Part shown: in pieces, positions 1 through 10,622 of the stretch
How positions within the stretch are numbered: position 1 is the stretch's first letter
Layout: the number at the start of each line of letters is the position of its first letter
Source: Clavibacter michiganensis
Lineage (GTDB): Bacteria > Actinomycetota > Actinomycetes > Actinomycetales > Microbacteriaceae
DNA length: 64,000 bases
Assembly: GCF_016907085.1 (NCBI RefSeq)
Contig: NZ_JAFBBJ010000001.1
Location: 1,364,001 to 1,428,000, forward strand
Reading direction: 5' to 3'
Made by a program: the position numbers and the translations under genes
The notes under the pieces: model-generated
What the model was told of the DNA's origin: nothing
What the model saw: only the letters and a program-made list of their open reading frames with translations
The model's database searches: none

Positions 1-48
1 GGCCGGCGCGAGCGCGTCGGCCTCCACGAGGGAGCGGGTGGCGGGCAT
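1..48 (-). CDS. 5' end of next phosphonate-transport gene (probably PhnC ATPase), partial
   Basis: An ATG lies 3 bases beyond the phnD stop codon on the same strand and opens a frame (MPATRSLVEADALAPA) that runs off the window. In phosphonate uptake operons the gene after the binding protein usually encodes the PhnC ATP-binding subunit, so this is the likely identity. The 16 residues visible carry no diagnostic motif, so the function is inferred from position alone. Confidence 0.4.
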   Translation of the reverse strand, partial: MPATRSLVEADALAPA

Positions 49-51
49 CCG

Positions 52-1029
52 CTACTGCAGACCGAGCGACTCGGCGGCGCGGGCCACGACGTCGAGCGAC
101 GACGGGTCGGCGGGCGCGAGCTTGGTGATGGAGTACACGGCCGTGAGGGCGGCGGATCCCTCGGGCGTGGCCGAGTAGTCGGCCAGCGCCTTCGTGATCC
201 TGTCCTGCAGCTCCGGCGAGAGCGAGCCGGAGACCGCGACGCCGTCGTTGGGGATCTCGTCCGTCATGGCGAAGACGACGACCTTCTGGCCGACGTCCGG
301 CTTGTCCTTCGCGACGATGGTGCGGGCGTCCCAGAAGCTGAAGCCGACCTCGGCGTCGCCGTTGTAGACCGCGAGCACCGAGGCGTCGTTGGCCGTGACG
401 GGGATCCGCTGGATGTCGGAGTCGATGTCGAGGCCGGCGTCCTTCAGGGCGAGCATCGGGTAGATGTAGCCGGCGGGCGAGCCCGGGCCGAGGACGGCGA
501 CCTTCGCGCCCTTCACCTTCGTGATGGAGTCGAGTCCCTGGGGGCCGGACAGCGCGTCGGCGCCGTTGCAGAACAGCATGCCGTCGCGCTCGACCGGGGT
601 GTCGTCGCAGTACTTGTCGGGGTCGTTCGTCATGAACTGCGCGGGGTAGGTGATGTTGCCGTTGCGCTCGGTCTGCAGCACGACCTTGGCCTTGTACATG
701 TCGCTCGCCTGCCAGAGCTGGAGCGACGGGAGGAAGCCGATCTGCGCCTGGTCGGCGCCCATCGCCTCGACCGCGGCCTGGTAGTCCTTCGAGACCACGC
801 CGGTGACGGGGATCCCGAGCGCCTTCGTGAGCATGTCGGTGAGCGGCGCCGCGGTCTCGACCAGGCCGTCCTGGTCCTGCGACGGGACCAGCGCGAGCGT
901 GAGGGAGGTGGGATCCGCGGCGGCCGCGGGGGTGCCGGACGCGTCGGAGCCGGATCCTGCGGAGCAGCCGGTGAGCGCGAGGGCGGTGACGGCCCCGATG
1001 GCGAGGAGCGGGAGGGCGGGCTTCTTCAT
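52..1029 (-). CDS. phnD: Phosphonate/phosphite ABC transporter substrate-binding lipoprotein (PhnD-like)
   Basis: The 325-residue product is an extracytoplasmic binding protein of the PhnD family, which delivers phosphonate, phosphite or phosphate esters to an ABC importer. The N-terminus is a clean lipoprotein signal: KKP, a hydrophobic run, then lipobox L-T-G-C with lipidated Cys22. The mature part has the family's two-lobed layout, with the typical early segment LTLALVPSQDQDGL and the later VAVLGPGSPAGYIYP and VGFSFWDART segments. The start is the ATG before KKPALP; a longer upstream frame adds only arginine-rich sequence. The ATG overlaps the stop of the upstream HAD gene by 4 bases, so the two genes are translationally coupled. 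A PHO-box-like repeat ahead of the operon suggests control by phosphate starvation. The exact ligand cannot be read from the sequence. Confidence 0.87.
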   Translation of the reverse strand: MKKPALPLLAIGAVTALALTGCSAGSGSDASGTPAAAADPTSLTLALVPSQDQDGLVETAAPLTDMLTKALGIPVTGVVSKDYQAAVEAMGADQAQIGFLPSLQLWQASDMYKAKVVLQTERNGNITYPAQFMTNDPDKYCDDTPVERDGMLFCNGADALSGPQGLDSITKVKGAKVAVLGPGSPAGYIYPMLALKDAGLDIDSDIQRIPVTANDASVLAVYNGDAEVGFSFWDARTIVAKDKPDVGQKVVVFAMTDEIPNDGVAVSGSLSPELQDRITKALADYSATPEGSAALTAVYSITKLAPADPSSLDVVARAAESLGLQ

Positions 1030-1811
1030 GCGTGCATCTGCTTTCCGTGGGGAGCTGCGGTGGGTGCGGGATGAGGAGAGGAGGGGTCGGTGGCGGCGCC
1101 GGCGAGCCACGCGTCGATGTCCGCGTAGAGGTCGGCGACGGAGGCGGCGCGGAAGGTGGGCCGCGCGTCGGCGGAGGATCCCGGTCCCACCAGCGCGGTG
1201 CTGAAGCCGCGGACGTGCGCGGGCTCGAGGTCGTTGACCCAGAGGTCGCCGACGCTGAGGAGCCGGTCGGCGCTGAGGCCCGCGGCAGGGCCCGGGTCGA
1301 CGCGGTCGAGGACGGCGTCCATCCCGCCGGGCTTGCCGGCACCGGTGACCACCTCGTCGAAGGCGTCGTCGAGGCCGAGCGCGGCGAGCGCCTCGGGGAT
1401 CCGGACGGCGGGCGAGTTGGTGACGAGGACGCGGCGGACGCGGCCGGCGACCCCGCGGAGGAACGGGGCGAGGCCGGTGGGGGCGAGCACCGGCGCGTGC
1501 GGTCCGCCGAGCTCGGCGCGGCTCGCGAGGAACGCGGCGGAGAGGAGACGGGCGGGCACGCCGTGGTCGGCGGCGAGGCCCTGCACGAGCGCGTAGCCGT
1601 CGACCGCACCCGAGGCGCAGCCGACGTCACGGAGACCCGCGGCGACTCCGGCGGCGAAGCCCGGGCGGGCGTCCACCGCCAGCGTCTCGGCCACGTGGTG
1701 GGCGTACCGGAGCACGGGGCCGTCGCCGAGGGAGACCGTGCCGTCGAAGTCGAACACGATGGTCCGGCCGGGGGTGCTCACGGGTGGCGCTCGTCTCCGC
1801 GCCCGGTTCAT
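1026..1811 (-). CDS. HAD-superfamily hydrolase, probable phosphatase linked to phosphonate uptake
   Basis: This is a 261-residue haloacid-dehalogenase-type hydrolase. Motif I is FDFDGTVS (nucleophile and acid/base aspartates, about residues 20-25). Motif II is VLVTNSP, the motif III lysine is in GAGKPGGMD, and motif IV is SVGDLWVNDLEP. A helical cap lies between motifs I and II. It is the first gene of the operon with phnD, and its stop overlaps the phnD start, so its substrate is probably a phosphate ester or an organophosphonate product. Phosphonatase (PhnX-like) activity is possible, but I do not see the cap-domain lysine signature needed to claim it. ATG 1811 is given; an in-frame GTG at 1781, just before STPGRTIVFDFDG, is a realistic alternative because a hairpin abuts the first start. 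Confidence 0.8.
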   Translation of the reverse strand: MNRARRRAPPVSTPGRTIVFDFDGTVSLGDGPVLRYAHHVAETLAVDARPGFAAGVAAGLRDVGCASGAVDGYALVQGLAADHGVPARLLSAAFLASRAELGGPHAPVLAPTGLAPFLRGVAGRVRRVLVTNSPAVRIPEALAALGLDDAFDEVVTGAGKPGGMDAVLDRVDPGPAAGLSADRLLSVGDLWVNDLEPAHVRGFSTALVGPGSSADARPTFRAASVADLYADIDAWLAGAATDPSSPHPAPTAAPHGKQMHA

Positions 1812-1812
1812 C

Positions 1813-1849
1813 GGATCCCGCGTCGGGATCCTGTGGACGCAGCGTCCAC
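1813..1849 (-). repeat. Two inverted repeats in the leader of the HAD-phnD operon
   Basis: GTGGACGC-A-GCGTCCAC (1833-1849) is a perfect 8-bp inverted repeat overlapping the candidate -10 and start point. GGATCCCG-CGT-CGGGATCC (1813-1831) is a second perfect 8-bp inverted repeat ending one base before the ATG. The first could be an operator. The second could form a hairpin over the ribosome-binding region. Confidence 0.5.
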
Positions 1850-1853
1850 GATA
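1848..1853 (-). promoter_or_regulatory. Candidate -10 element of HAD-phnD operon
   Basis: TATCGT on the minus strand lies downstream of the PHO-box-like repeat. Transcription would start near 1841, about 30 bases before the first gene. No good -35 is visible, as expected for an activator-dependent promoter. Confidence 0.4.
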
Positions 1854-1880
1854 GGGAGGCGTCGTCGACGGGATGACCGC

Positions 1881-1902
1881 GCCCGGTGAACGCCGCGTGA
1901 AC
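1881..1902 (-). promoter_or_regulatory. PHO-box-like direct repeat upstream of HAD-phnD operon
   Basis: On the minus strand two 11-base units stand head to tail, GTTCACGCGGC then GTTCACCGGGC. They match the GTTCACC-N4 direct repeats bound by the phosphate-starvation regulator PhoP/RegX3 in other actinobacteria. They lie about 27 bases upstream of a -10-like TATCGT, the expected activator position. Binding is inferred, not shown. Confidence 0.65.
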
Positions 1903-1920
1903 GACGGCGGGCGGGACGAC

Positions 1921-1958
1921 GCGAGGGCGGCGGGACCCTTCGGTCCCGCCGCCCTCGC
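1921..1958 (-). terminator. Intrinsic terminator after gcvP
   Basis: A perfect 17-bp GC-rich stem (GCGAGGGCGGCGGGACC and its complement) encloses a 4-base loop, 39 bases past the gcvP stop. No clear U-tract follows, which is common in high-GC actinobacteria. Confidence 0.7.
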
Positions 1959-1997
1959 GGTGATGCGGTGCGGCGCCGGAGCGCCGCGGTCAGCGGA

Positions 1998-4975
<2,978 letters not shown>

Positions 4976-4979
<4 letters not shown>

Positions 4980-5347
4980 TCGCCCACCAGCGCGACGTAC
5001 TCGTCGTGGCTGAGGAGCGTCGGCAGCGCCGCGAAGCGCACCTTCACGAGCCAGCCGGCGCCGAAGGGGTCGCTGTTGACGAGGTCGGGCGAGGCCACGA
5101 CGTCGTCGTTGACCTCGGTGACGGTGCCGTCGATGGGCGCGAACAGCTCGCCGACCGACTTGGTCGACTCGATCTCGCCGACGACCTCGCCGCCCGCGAG
5201 CTCGTCGCCCACGGCGGGCAGCTCGACGAAGACGACGTCGCCGAGCTTGTCGGCGGCGTAGGCCGTGATGCCGACGGTCGCGACGTCGCCGTCGACCTGC
5301 ACCCACTCGTGCTCGGCGGTGTACTGGAGGCTGGTCTGATCGGTCAT
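4976..5347 (-). CDS. gcvH: Glycine cleavage system H protein
   Basis: This 123-residue lipoyl carrier shuttles the aminomethyl group between the P- and T-proteins. The lipoylation site is the lysine in [12 protein letters not shown] (Lys63), within a typical lipoyl hammerhead beginning [13 protein letters not shown]. The length matches the family. Both neighbours overlap it by 4 bases: its ATG overlaps the gcvT stop, and its stop overlaps the gcvP GTG. Confidence 0.97.
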
Positions 5348-6552
5348 GCGGAGGCCTTTCGCGAGTAGAAGGGGAGGGTCACGACGGTGGCGGGCACGCG
5401 CGTGCCGCGGACGTCGACGGCGAGGCGCGTGCCGGGGGCGGCGAGCGAGGGATCCACGTACGCCATGGCGACGGGGTGGCCGAGCGTGGGCGACAGGGCC
5501 CCGCTCGTGACGATGCCGACGGGCGCGACGGCGCCCTCGGTGGCCTCCATCACGGCCTCGAGGGCCGCAGCGGAGTCGCCCGCGGCCTCCTCGGCGTAGA
5601 CGGGGTAGTCGGCGCGGGGCGCGCGGCGGCCCTCGGTGACGAGGCCGACGAGCACGCGGGCGACGGGATCCGGTCCCTTCTCCACCGCGGCGCGACCGCG
5701 GAAGTCGCCCTCCTTGGCGAGCGCGACCACCTTGCCGAGGCCGGCCTGCACGGGCAGCGTATGGAGGCCGAGCTCGTGGCCGTAGAGCGGCATGCCCGCC
5801 TCGAGGCGGAGCGTGTCGCGGCAGGCGAGGCCCGTGTTCAGGAGGCCGAGTGGCGTGCCGGCCGCGACGAGCGCCTCCCACAGGGCGACGGCGTCCTCGG
5901 TCGCGACGTACAGCTCGTAGCCGTCCTCGCCCGTGTATCCGGTGCGGGCGACGAGCACGTCCTGGCCGGCGAAGCGCGCGGCCGTGGCCCGGTAGTAGCC
6001 GAGCGCCTCGAGCGGCGTCTCGGTCTCGAGGCCGACGGTGGCCTCGAGGATCGCGCGGGACACCGGGCCCTGCACGGCGATGAGCGCGACGTCGTCGCTC
6101 GCGTCGTCGACCTCCACGTCGTCCCGGCCTCGGGCGGCCTCCGCGAGGACGGCGAGCACGGGGTCGTGGTTGCCCGCGTTGGCGACGACGAGGAAGGACT
6201 CCTCGCCCGTGCGGTAGACGATGAGGTCGTCGACGATGCCGCCCGAGGGATCCAGCAGCAGCGTGTACTTGGCCTGCCATTCGGCGATGGCGGAGAGCTT
6301 GCCGGCGAGGACGGAGTCGAGGAACGCGGCGGCGCCCTCCCCCTCCACCGCGATCTCGGCCATGTGCGAGATGTCGAAGATGCCGGCGGCCTCGCGCACG
6401 GCGCGGTGCTCGGCGAGGTCGCTCGTGTACCGCACGGGCATGAGCCAGCCGGCGAAGTCGGTGAAGGAGGCGCCGGCGGCCTCGTGCACGGCGTGCAGCG
6501 GGGATCGGCGGGGCGGTGACCCGGCGTCGGTCTCGGCGGGTGCGTCGGTCAT
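5344..6552 (-). CDS. gcvT: Aminomethyltransferase, glycine cleavage T-protein
   Basis: The T-protein transfers the methylene group from aminomethyl-GcvH to tetrahydrofolate and releases ammonia. The product has 402 residues. Family hallmarks are the N-terminal [13 protein letters not shown], the folate-binding region around [11 protein letters not shown] and [19 protein letters not shown], and [14 protein letters not shown]. The start is ATG 6552, with the strong ribosome-binding site GGAGG 5 bases upstream; an upstream in-frame ATG at 6609 would lie in the riboswitch and is rejected. It is the first gene of gcvT-gcvH-gcvP. Confidence 0.96.
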   Translation of the reverse strand: MTDAPAETDAGSPPRRSPLHAVHEAAGASFTDFAGWLMPVRYTSDLAEHRAVREAAGIFDISHMAEIAVEGEGAAAFLDSVLAGKLSAIAEWQAKYTLLLDPSGGIVDDLIVYRTGEESFLVVANAGNHDPVLAVLAEAARGRDDVEVDDASDDVALIAVQGPVSRAILEATVGLETETPLEALGYYRATAARFAGQDVLVARTGYTGEDGYELYVATEDAVALWEALVAAGTPLGLLNTGLACRDTLRLEAGMPLYGHELGLHTLPVQAGLGKVVALAKEGDFRGRAAVEKGPDPVARVLVGLVTEGRRAPRADYPVYAEEAAGDSAAALEAVMEATEGAVAPVGIVTSGALSPTLGHPVAMAYVDPSLAAPGTRLAVDVRGTRVPATVVTLPFYSRKASA

Positions 6553-6600
6553 GGAGTCCTCCGGTCGTCTCCGGCGCGGATGCCGGATGCGGGACTCCCC

Positions 6601-6770
6601 CTCTGTCATGGGCCTGAGAGCTTCGCGCCGTCCGAGGACGGTGCTTTCACCGTGGGCGAGCCGTGCGGGACGGCTGCTTTTCAGAGTGGCCAGTGCATCG
6701 CGGTACGTGGACCTGAGAGATTGGCGGGGAGGCTTGCTCCTTCGGTGCTCCCGGAGGAGCTCTCCCGCGA
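6601..6770 (-). ncRNA. Tandem glycine riboswitch (two aptamers) ahead of gcvT
   Basis: On the minus strand the leader shows two copies of the glycine-aptamer signature. The first (about 6709-6770) runs GGGAGAG, then CACCGAAGGAGCAAGC, then AATCTCTCAGGT. After a short linker the second (about 6601-6700) shows ACTCTGAAAAG, CACGGTGAAAGCACC and GAAGCTCTCAGGCCC. This tandem architecture is the classic cooperative gcvT riboswitch, which senses glycine and turns on the cleavage operon. Control may be translational: GGAGTCC (complement of 6592-6598) can pair with GGACTCC touching the gcvT start (complement of 6553-6559). Confidence 0.92.
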
Positions 6771-6798
6771 TGCGTGCGCGGCCGTGTGTTCGGAGACC

Positions 6799-6804
6799 AG
6801 CATA
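6799..6804 (-). promoter_or_regulatory. Candidate -10 element for the gcv operon
   Basis: TATGCT on the minus strand lies about 30 bases upstream of the first riboswitch aptamer. No convincing -35 hexamer is visible, so this is a weak call. Confidence 0.35.
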
Positions 6805-6863
6805 TCGAGCGGGACGTTTCGGGCGCGTGACGATTCCCCGCCGATCCCCTCCGCCGGAGACGA

Positions 6864-6899
6864 CGACGCCGCCGCATCCGGGTGGATGCGGCGGCGTCG
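6864..6899 (-). terminator. Intrinsic terminator after the SseB-like gene
   Basis: A perfect 16-bp stem (CGACGCCGCCGCATCC and its complement) with a 4-base loop lies 23 bases past the stop of the minus-strand SseB-like gene. It separates that gene from the gcv promoter. Confidence 0.7.
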
Positions 6900-6922
6900 G
6901 GTGGGCGGGTCGACCCGCGGGA

Positions 6923-7378
6923 TCAGATCGCGTCGGGCGAGGGCGCGACGGGCGCCTGCGGCGCGCCGTCCTCGTCCTGGTCGATGACGCGGCGCACGTC
7001 GTCGGCGAGCTGCGCGACGCCCTCGGGCATCATCTCGAAGCCGTCGGTGGTGCCCACGTTGATGACGAGGCCGGTGCCCTCGGGGATCGCCTGGACGAGC
7101 TCGGCGGCGGGGATGGTGGCGACGTGGTCGGCGACGCTCGTGACCTTCTCGTCGATGCGGTCCTCGTGCGTGAACGCGGCGAGCATGGGCACGCCGTCGC
7201 GGTCGAAGAGGACGGGCTGGAGCTGGTCGGTCTCCGGGGTGAGGGGCATGGCGGTGGGCACCACGACCGTCGTGTTGATGAACTCGGTGAGGACGGCGGT
7301 CATGTCGGACTCGCCCGCCTGGCCGCGCGCGATGGCCTGCTCGAGGGGGGTGGGCTCTCGGTCCTGTGAATCGGTCAT
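6923..7378 (-). CDS. SseB-family protein
   Basis: The 151-residue product resembles the SseB N-terminal domain: TPLEQAIARGQAG, a pair of strands TTVVVPTAMPL and LQPVLFDRDGVPMLAAFTHEDRI, then glycine-rich GTGLVINVGTTDGFEMMP and a helix ending in Ile/Asp-rich sequence. The domain is common as a single protein in actinobacteria, and its biochemical role is not established. It begins at ATG 7378 (MTDSQD), stands alone, and is divergent from the BlaI-type gene. Confidence 0.75.
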   Translation of the reverse strand: MTDSQDREPTPLEQAIARGQAGESDMTAVLTEFINTTVVVPTAMPLTPETDQLQPVLFDRDGVPMLAAFTHEDRIDEKVTSVADHVATIPAAELVQAIPEGTGLVINVGTTDGFEMMPEGVAQLADDVRRVIDQDEDGAPQAPVAPSPDAI

Positions 7379-7504
7379 GCGTCCATCGTGCCCGATCCGG
7401 CGGGGCGGCGGCTGACCGCGGCGGCCGGACGGGGCGTCGTCGCGGCCGTGCGCGGAGTTAGGATCGTCTCTTCCACCCGCCATCCGTCCCGAGGGGAGAC
7501 GCCC

Positions 7505-7876
7505 GTGTCGATCGGACGCCAGCGCCCCCGCGGCGAGCTCGAGGCCGCCATCATGGACGCCCTGTGGGACGCCGACGAGCCGCTCACGGCCAAGGACGTC
7601 GTCGCCCGCATCCCGGATCCGCGCCCCGCGCTCACGACCGTGCTCACGGTGCTCGACCGTCTCGGCCAGAAGGGGCTCGTCACGCGCTCCGACGAGGCGC
7701 GCGCGCTCACGTTCGCGCCCGCCCGGTCGCGCACCGACCACGCGGCGTCGCTCATGTCGGGCGCGCTCGCCGCCACCAAGGACCGCGAGGCGGCGCTGCT
7801 GCGCTTCGCCGGCACGCTCGACGGGGACGACCTCACGGCACTGCGTCGCGCGCTCGGCGGGGACGACCGGGCCTAG
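7505..7876 (+). CDS. BlaI/MecI/CopY-type winged-helix transcriptional regulator
   Basis: This 123-residue repressor-type protein has the BlaI/MecI winged helix at residues 8-75: LEAAIMDALWDADEPLTAKD, the recognition helix region RPALTTVLTVLDRL, and the wing KGLVTRSDEARALTFAP. A short C-terminal helical dimerisation region follows. Family members repress beta-lactam or copper resistance genes. The neighbouring convergent CopC-type gene makes copper a possible signal, but no BlaR1-like peptidase is adjacent. The start is GTG 7505, preceded by AGGGGAG. Confidence 0.85.
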   Translation: MSIGRQRPRGELEAAIMDALWDADEPLTAKDVVARIPDPRPALTTVLTVLDRLGQKGLVTRSDEARALTFAPARSRTDHAASLMSGALAATKDREAALLRFAGTLDGDDLTALRRALGGDDRA

Positions 7877-7885
7877 GCGGGACCG

Positions 7886-8653
7886 CTAGCGCGGGTCGTC
7901 GGCGCCGTCGTACGGTCCGCCGACGCTGCCGTCCTCCCCGGGGAACCGGCGCGACGACCGGCGCACGACGCCGACCACCACGAGCACGGCGGCCGCGAGG
8001 ATCACGAGGCCGATGAGCACGAAGACCCAGACGGGCGTGGTCTCCGCCGTCTCGGCGAGCGGCACGGACGCGCCGGACTGCGCGTCCGACGTGGGCGCGG
8101 GCGCGACGGACTCGGCGTCCTGCGTGGTCATGGTGCCCTCGGGCTCGGGCGTCGCGGTGGCCGCGCTGCCCGCCCAGGCGTCGCCGCAGGCCGGGGCCGC
8201 GAGGATCGCGGGGGTGCCCGTCGTGTCGCCCGTCGGCGCGTAGGTGAAGGAGTAGGTGCCGTCGATGGGGTGGCTGTCGCTCGAGACCGCGCGCCACGTG
8301 ACCTGGTAGGTGCCGGCGGTGCCGAGCGCGATGCGGGTCGTGGCGGTGGATCCGTCGACGGCGACGCAGCCGTCCTCGTGGAAGGAGCCGTCCGAGGAGT
8401 TGACCACCTGGATCGCGAAGCCCGAGGCCTGCGCGTCGAGCGCGAGCAGCTCCTCGCTGAAGTCGAGCGCGACGGTGCCGGGCTCGTCCGTGACGGTGGC
8501 GTCGGCGGCGGGGGTGGATCCCACGAGCCGGTCGTGCGCGGACGCGGCGCCCGCCGGGATCAGCGCCCCGCCCAGCACGAGCGCTGCGGCAGCCGCGGCG
8601 AGCGCGGCGCGACGGAGGGGGGACGGGGTGCGGGGGTGGAGCGGAGACGCCAT
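7886..8653 (-). CDS. Secreted membrane-anchored CopC-domain copper resistance protein
   Basis: The 255-residue protein has a signal peptide ending ASA before the mature start HDRLVGSTPAADATV. That N-terminal histidine and a later histidine in SSDSHPIDGTYSFTY are the expected Cu(II) ligands of CopC domains. After the CopC domain (about residues 40-140) come a Thr/Ala/Pro-rich linker and one transmembrane helix (PVWVFVLIGLVILAAAVLVVVGVV), then a basic cytoplasmic tail. It probably binds copper at the outer membrane face, as in YobA/CopC proteins. It is convergent with the BlaI-type gene, with 9 bases between the stops. No CopD permease domain is fused or adjacent. Confidence 0.85.
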   Translation of the reverse strand: MASPLHPRTPSPLRRAALAAAAAALVLGGALIPAGAASAHDRLVGSTPAADATVTDEPGTVALDFSEELLALDAQASGFAIQVVNSSDGSFHEDGCVAVDGSTATTRIALGTAGTYQVTWRAVSSDSHPIDGTYSFTYAPTGDTTGTPAILAAPACGDAWAGSAATATPEPEGTMTTQDAESVAPAPTSDAQSGASVPLAETAETTPVWVFVLIGLVILAAAVLVVVGVVRRSSRRFPGEDGSVGGPYDGADDPR

Positions 8654-8707
8654 GGATCCATCATCTCCCGCGCATGGCGGCCCGAGAAGTTGACCCGACG
8701 CAACGAT

Positions 8708-8740
8708 GTTCGCCCGCCGGTCGCCTGCGGTTCGCCTGGC
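8708..8740 (+). promoter_or_regulatory. PHO-box-like triple direct repeat upstream of alkaline phosphatase
   Basis: Three 11-base units run head to tail with exact periodicity: GTTCGCCCGCC, GGTCGCCTGCG, GTTCGCCTGGC. They resemble the GTTCACC-N4 PhoP/RegX3 repeats, with G in place of A at one position. The array ends just upstream of a plausible -10 (GAATCT, 8757-8762), so transcription would begin near 8770, before the chosen ATG. Confidence 0.6.
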
Positions 8741-8810
8741 GGGACCTATTTCGGCGGAATCTGAAATGCACCCCGCTCCGGGGGCATCACCCGAGGAGAC
8801 CCGCACCCCC

Positions 8811-10502
8811 ATGACAACCACGCCATCCCGGACGCGTCGCCGCGTCCTCCCGATCGCCGCAGCCGCCGTCGCCGCGACGATCCTCCTGCCGGCGGGCGCC
8901 TTCGCCGCCGGCGCGGCGCTGTCGCAGAACGGCGGCGCCCAGCGCCTCGCCGGCGACCAGACCGCCCAGATCCGCTCCGAGATCAAGAACGCCTCCGCGA
9001 AGAACGTCATCCTCCTCATCGGCGACGGCATGGGCGACTCCGAGATAACCATCGCCCGGGACTACGCCTACGGCGCCGCCGGACGCCTCCCGGGCCTCGA
9101 CGCGCCGCCCCTGACCGGCCAGTACACGACGTACTCCCTCGAGAAGAGCGGCGACCGCAAGGGCCAGCCCGACTACGTGCCCGACTCGGCCGCGACCGGC
9201 AGCGGCTGGGCCACCGGCACCAAGACCAACGACGGGGCGATCAGCGTCGACATCGACGGGAAGCCGCAGGCGACCCTCACCGAGATCGCGAAGGCCAACG
9301 GGCTGCGCACCGGCGACGTCAGCACCGCGGAGATCCAGGACGCCACCCCGGCCGTCCAGGTCGCGCACGTCGACAGCCGCTCCTGCTACGGGCCCGACTC
9401 CGCCTCGTGCGGCGACGACGCGCTCGCCGCCGGCGGCCTCGGATCCATCAGCGAGCAGCTGCTGGACACCCGCCCCGACGTCACGTTCGGCGGCGGATCC
9501 GCGAGCTTCACCCAGACCGCGAAGGCCGGCCGGTACGAGGGCCAGACCCTCTTCGCCCAGGCCGACCAGCGCGGCTACCAGGTCGTGCAGGACGCCGCGG
9601 GCCTGGCGGACGTGAAGACCGCCGACCAGACCGCGCCGGTGCTCGGCCTGTTCACCCCGGGGAACTTCCCGACGCGCTTCGCGCCGACCCCCGCGACCGT
9701 CGGCGGCGCCGACCTCGCGCCCGTCACCTGCACCGAGAACCCCGCGCGCCTCGGGAGCGACCTGTCGCTCCGGACGCTGACGGACAAGGCGATCTCGCTG
9801 CTCGACACCAGGAAGGGCGGCAAGGGCTTCTTCCTCCAGGTCGAGGGCGCCAGCATCGACAAGCAGGACCACGCCGCCAACCCGTGCGGGCAGATCGGCG
9901 AGACGCTCGACTTCGACGAGTCCGTGCAGGCCGCCATGGCCTTCGCGAAGAAGGACGGCAACACGCTCGTCATCGTCACCGCCGACCACGCGCACTCCAG
10001 CCAGATCGTGGACAGCACGCCTCCCACCTCGCTCAGCGCCGCCGTGCGCACCCTCGAGGGCGGCGTGATGAAGCTGTCCTACGGCACCGCGGGCCTCGGC
10101 GGATCGCAGCAGCACACCGGCACCCAGGTCCGCGTCGCGGCCTACGGTCCGGGAGCGGCGAACGTCGTCGGCCTCACCGACCAGACGGACACCTTCTTCA
10201 CGATGGCGAACGCGCTGAAGCTCGACCGCAGCACGGCCGCGCTCAGCAAGGGCGCATCGGTCGTCGCCAGCGACTACCGGCCCGACCGGGGCGAGGAGAT
10301 CACCGTCACGGGCAGCCGCTTCGCCGGCGACCGCCAGGTGACCCTCACCACGTCCGCCGGGGACCTCGTCGGCACGTACGACGTCATCGACGGCAAGGTC
10401 GCCATCCCGTTCACGGCCCCGGCCACCGCGGGACCGCTCACGCTGACCCTCACCGGCGTGCAGACGGGCAAGGTCGTCACCGCCAAGGTGACCGTCCGCT
10501 AG
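8811..10502 (+). CDS. phoA: Secreted alkaline phosphatase with C-terminal Ig-like domain
   Basis: This 563-residue enzyme hydrolyses phosphate monoesters outside the cell. An N-terminal arginine run and hydrophobic segment ([20 protein letters not shown]) form the signal peptide. The catalytic core has the metal ligand Asp in [11 protein letters not shown], the nucleophile Ser126 in [16 protein letters not shown], the ligands in [17 protein letters not shown] and [10 protein letters not shown], and the histidine in [12 protein letters not shown] cysteine pair ([14 protein letters not shown]) could form a disulfide. After the phosphatase fold, about 80 residues ([18 protein letters not shown] to the end) look like an Ig/IPT-type beta-sandwich. 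The start is ATG 8811, with GAGGAG 12 bases upstream; an upstream ATG at 8765 would fall at the predicted transcription start. Confidence 0.93.
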   Translation: MTTTPSRTRRRVLPIAAAAVAATILLPAGAFAAGAALSQNGGAQRLAGDQTAQIRSEIKNASAKNVILLIGDGMGDSEITIARDYAYGAAGRLPGLDAPPLTGQYTTYSLEKSGDRKGQPDYVPDSAATGSGWATGTKTNDGAISVDIDGKPQATLTEIAKANGLRTGDVSTAEIQDATPAVQVAHVDSRSCYGPDSASCGDDALAAGGLGSISEQLLDTRPDVTFGGGSASFTQTAKAGRYEGQTLFAQADQRGYQVVQDAAGLADVKTADQTAPVLGLFTPGNFPTRFAPTPATVGGADLAPVTCTENPARLGSDLSLRTLTDKAISLLDTRKGGKGFFLQVEGASIDKQDHAANPCGQIGETLDFDESVQAAMAFAKKDGNTLVIVTADHAHSSQIVDSTPPTSLSAAVRTLEGGVMKLSYGTAGLGGSQQHTGTQVRVAAYGPGAANVVGLTDQTDTFFTMANALKLDRSTAALSKGASVVASDYRPDRGEEITVTGSRFAGDRQVTLTTSAGDLVGTYDVIDGKVAIPFTAPATAGPLTLTLTGVQTGKVVTAKVTVR

Positions 10503-10518
10503 CACCGCGGCTCTCCAC

Positions 10519-10552
10519 GGGCGCCCCCTCGGCCACGGCCGGAGGGGCGCCT
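10519..10552 (+). terminator. Terminator after alkaline phosphatase
   Basis: A GC-rich inverted repeat (GGCGCCCCCTCGGCC with GGCCGGAGGGGCGCC, one bulged base) lies 17 bases past the stop codon. Confidence 0.6.
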
Positions 10553-10622
10553 TCCGCGTCTCCGGGCGTCGCGCACCCGCGCCCGTGTTGCGCCGAGCGT
10601 CGCATCACGATGGACTCGTCGG

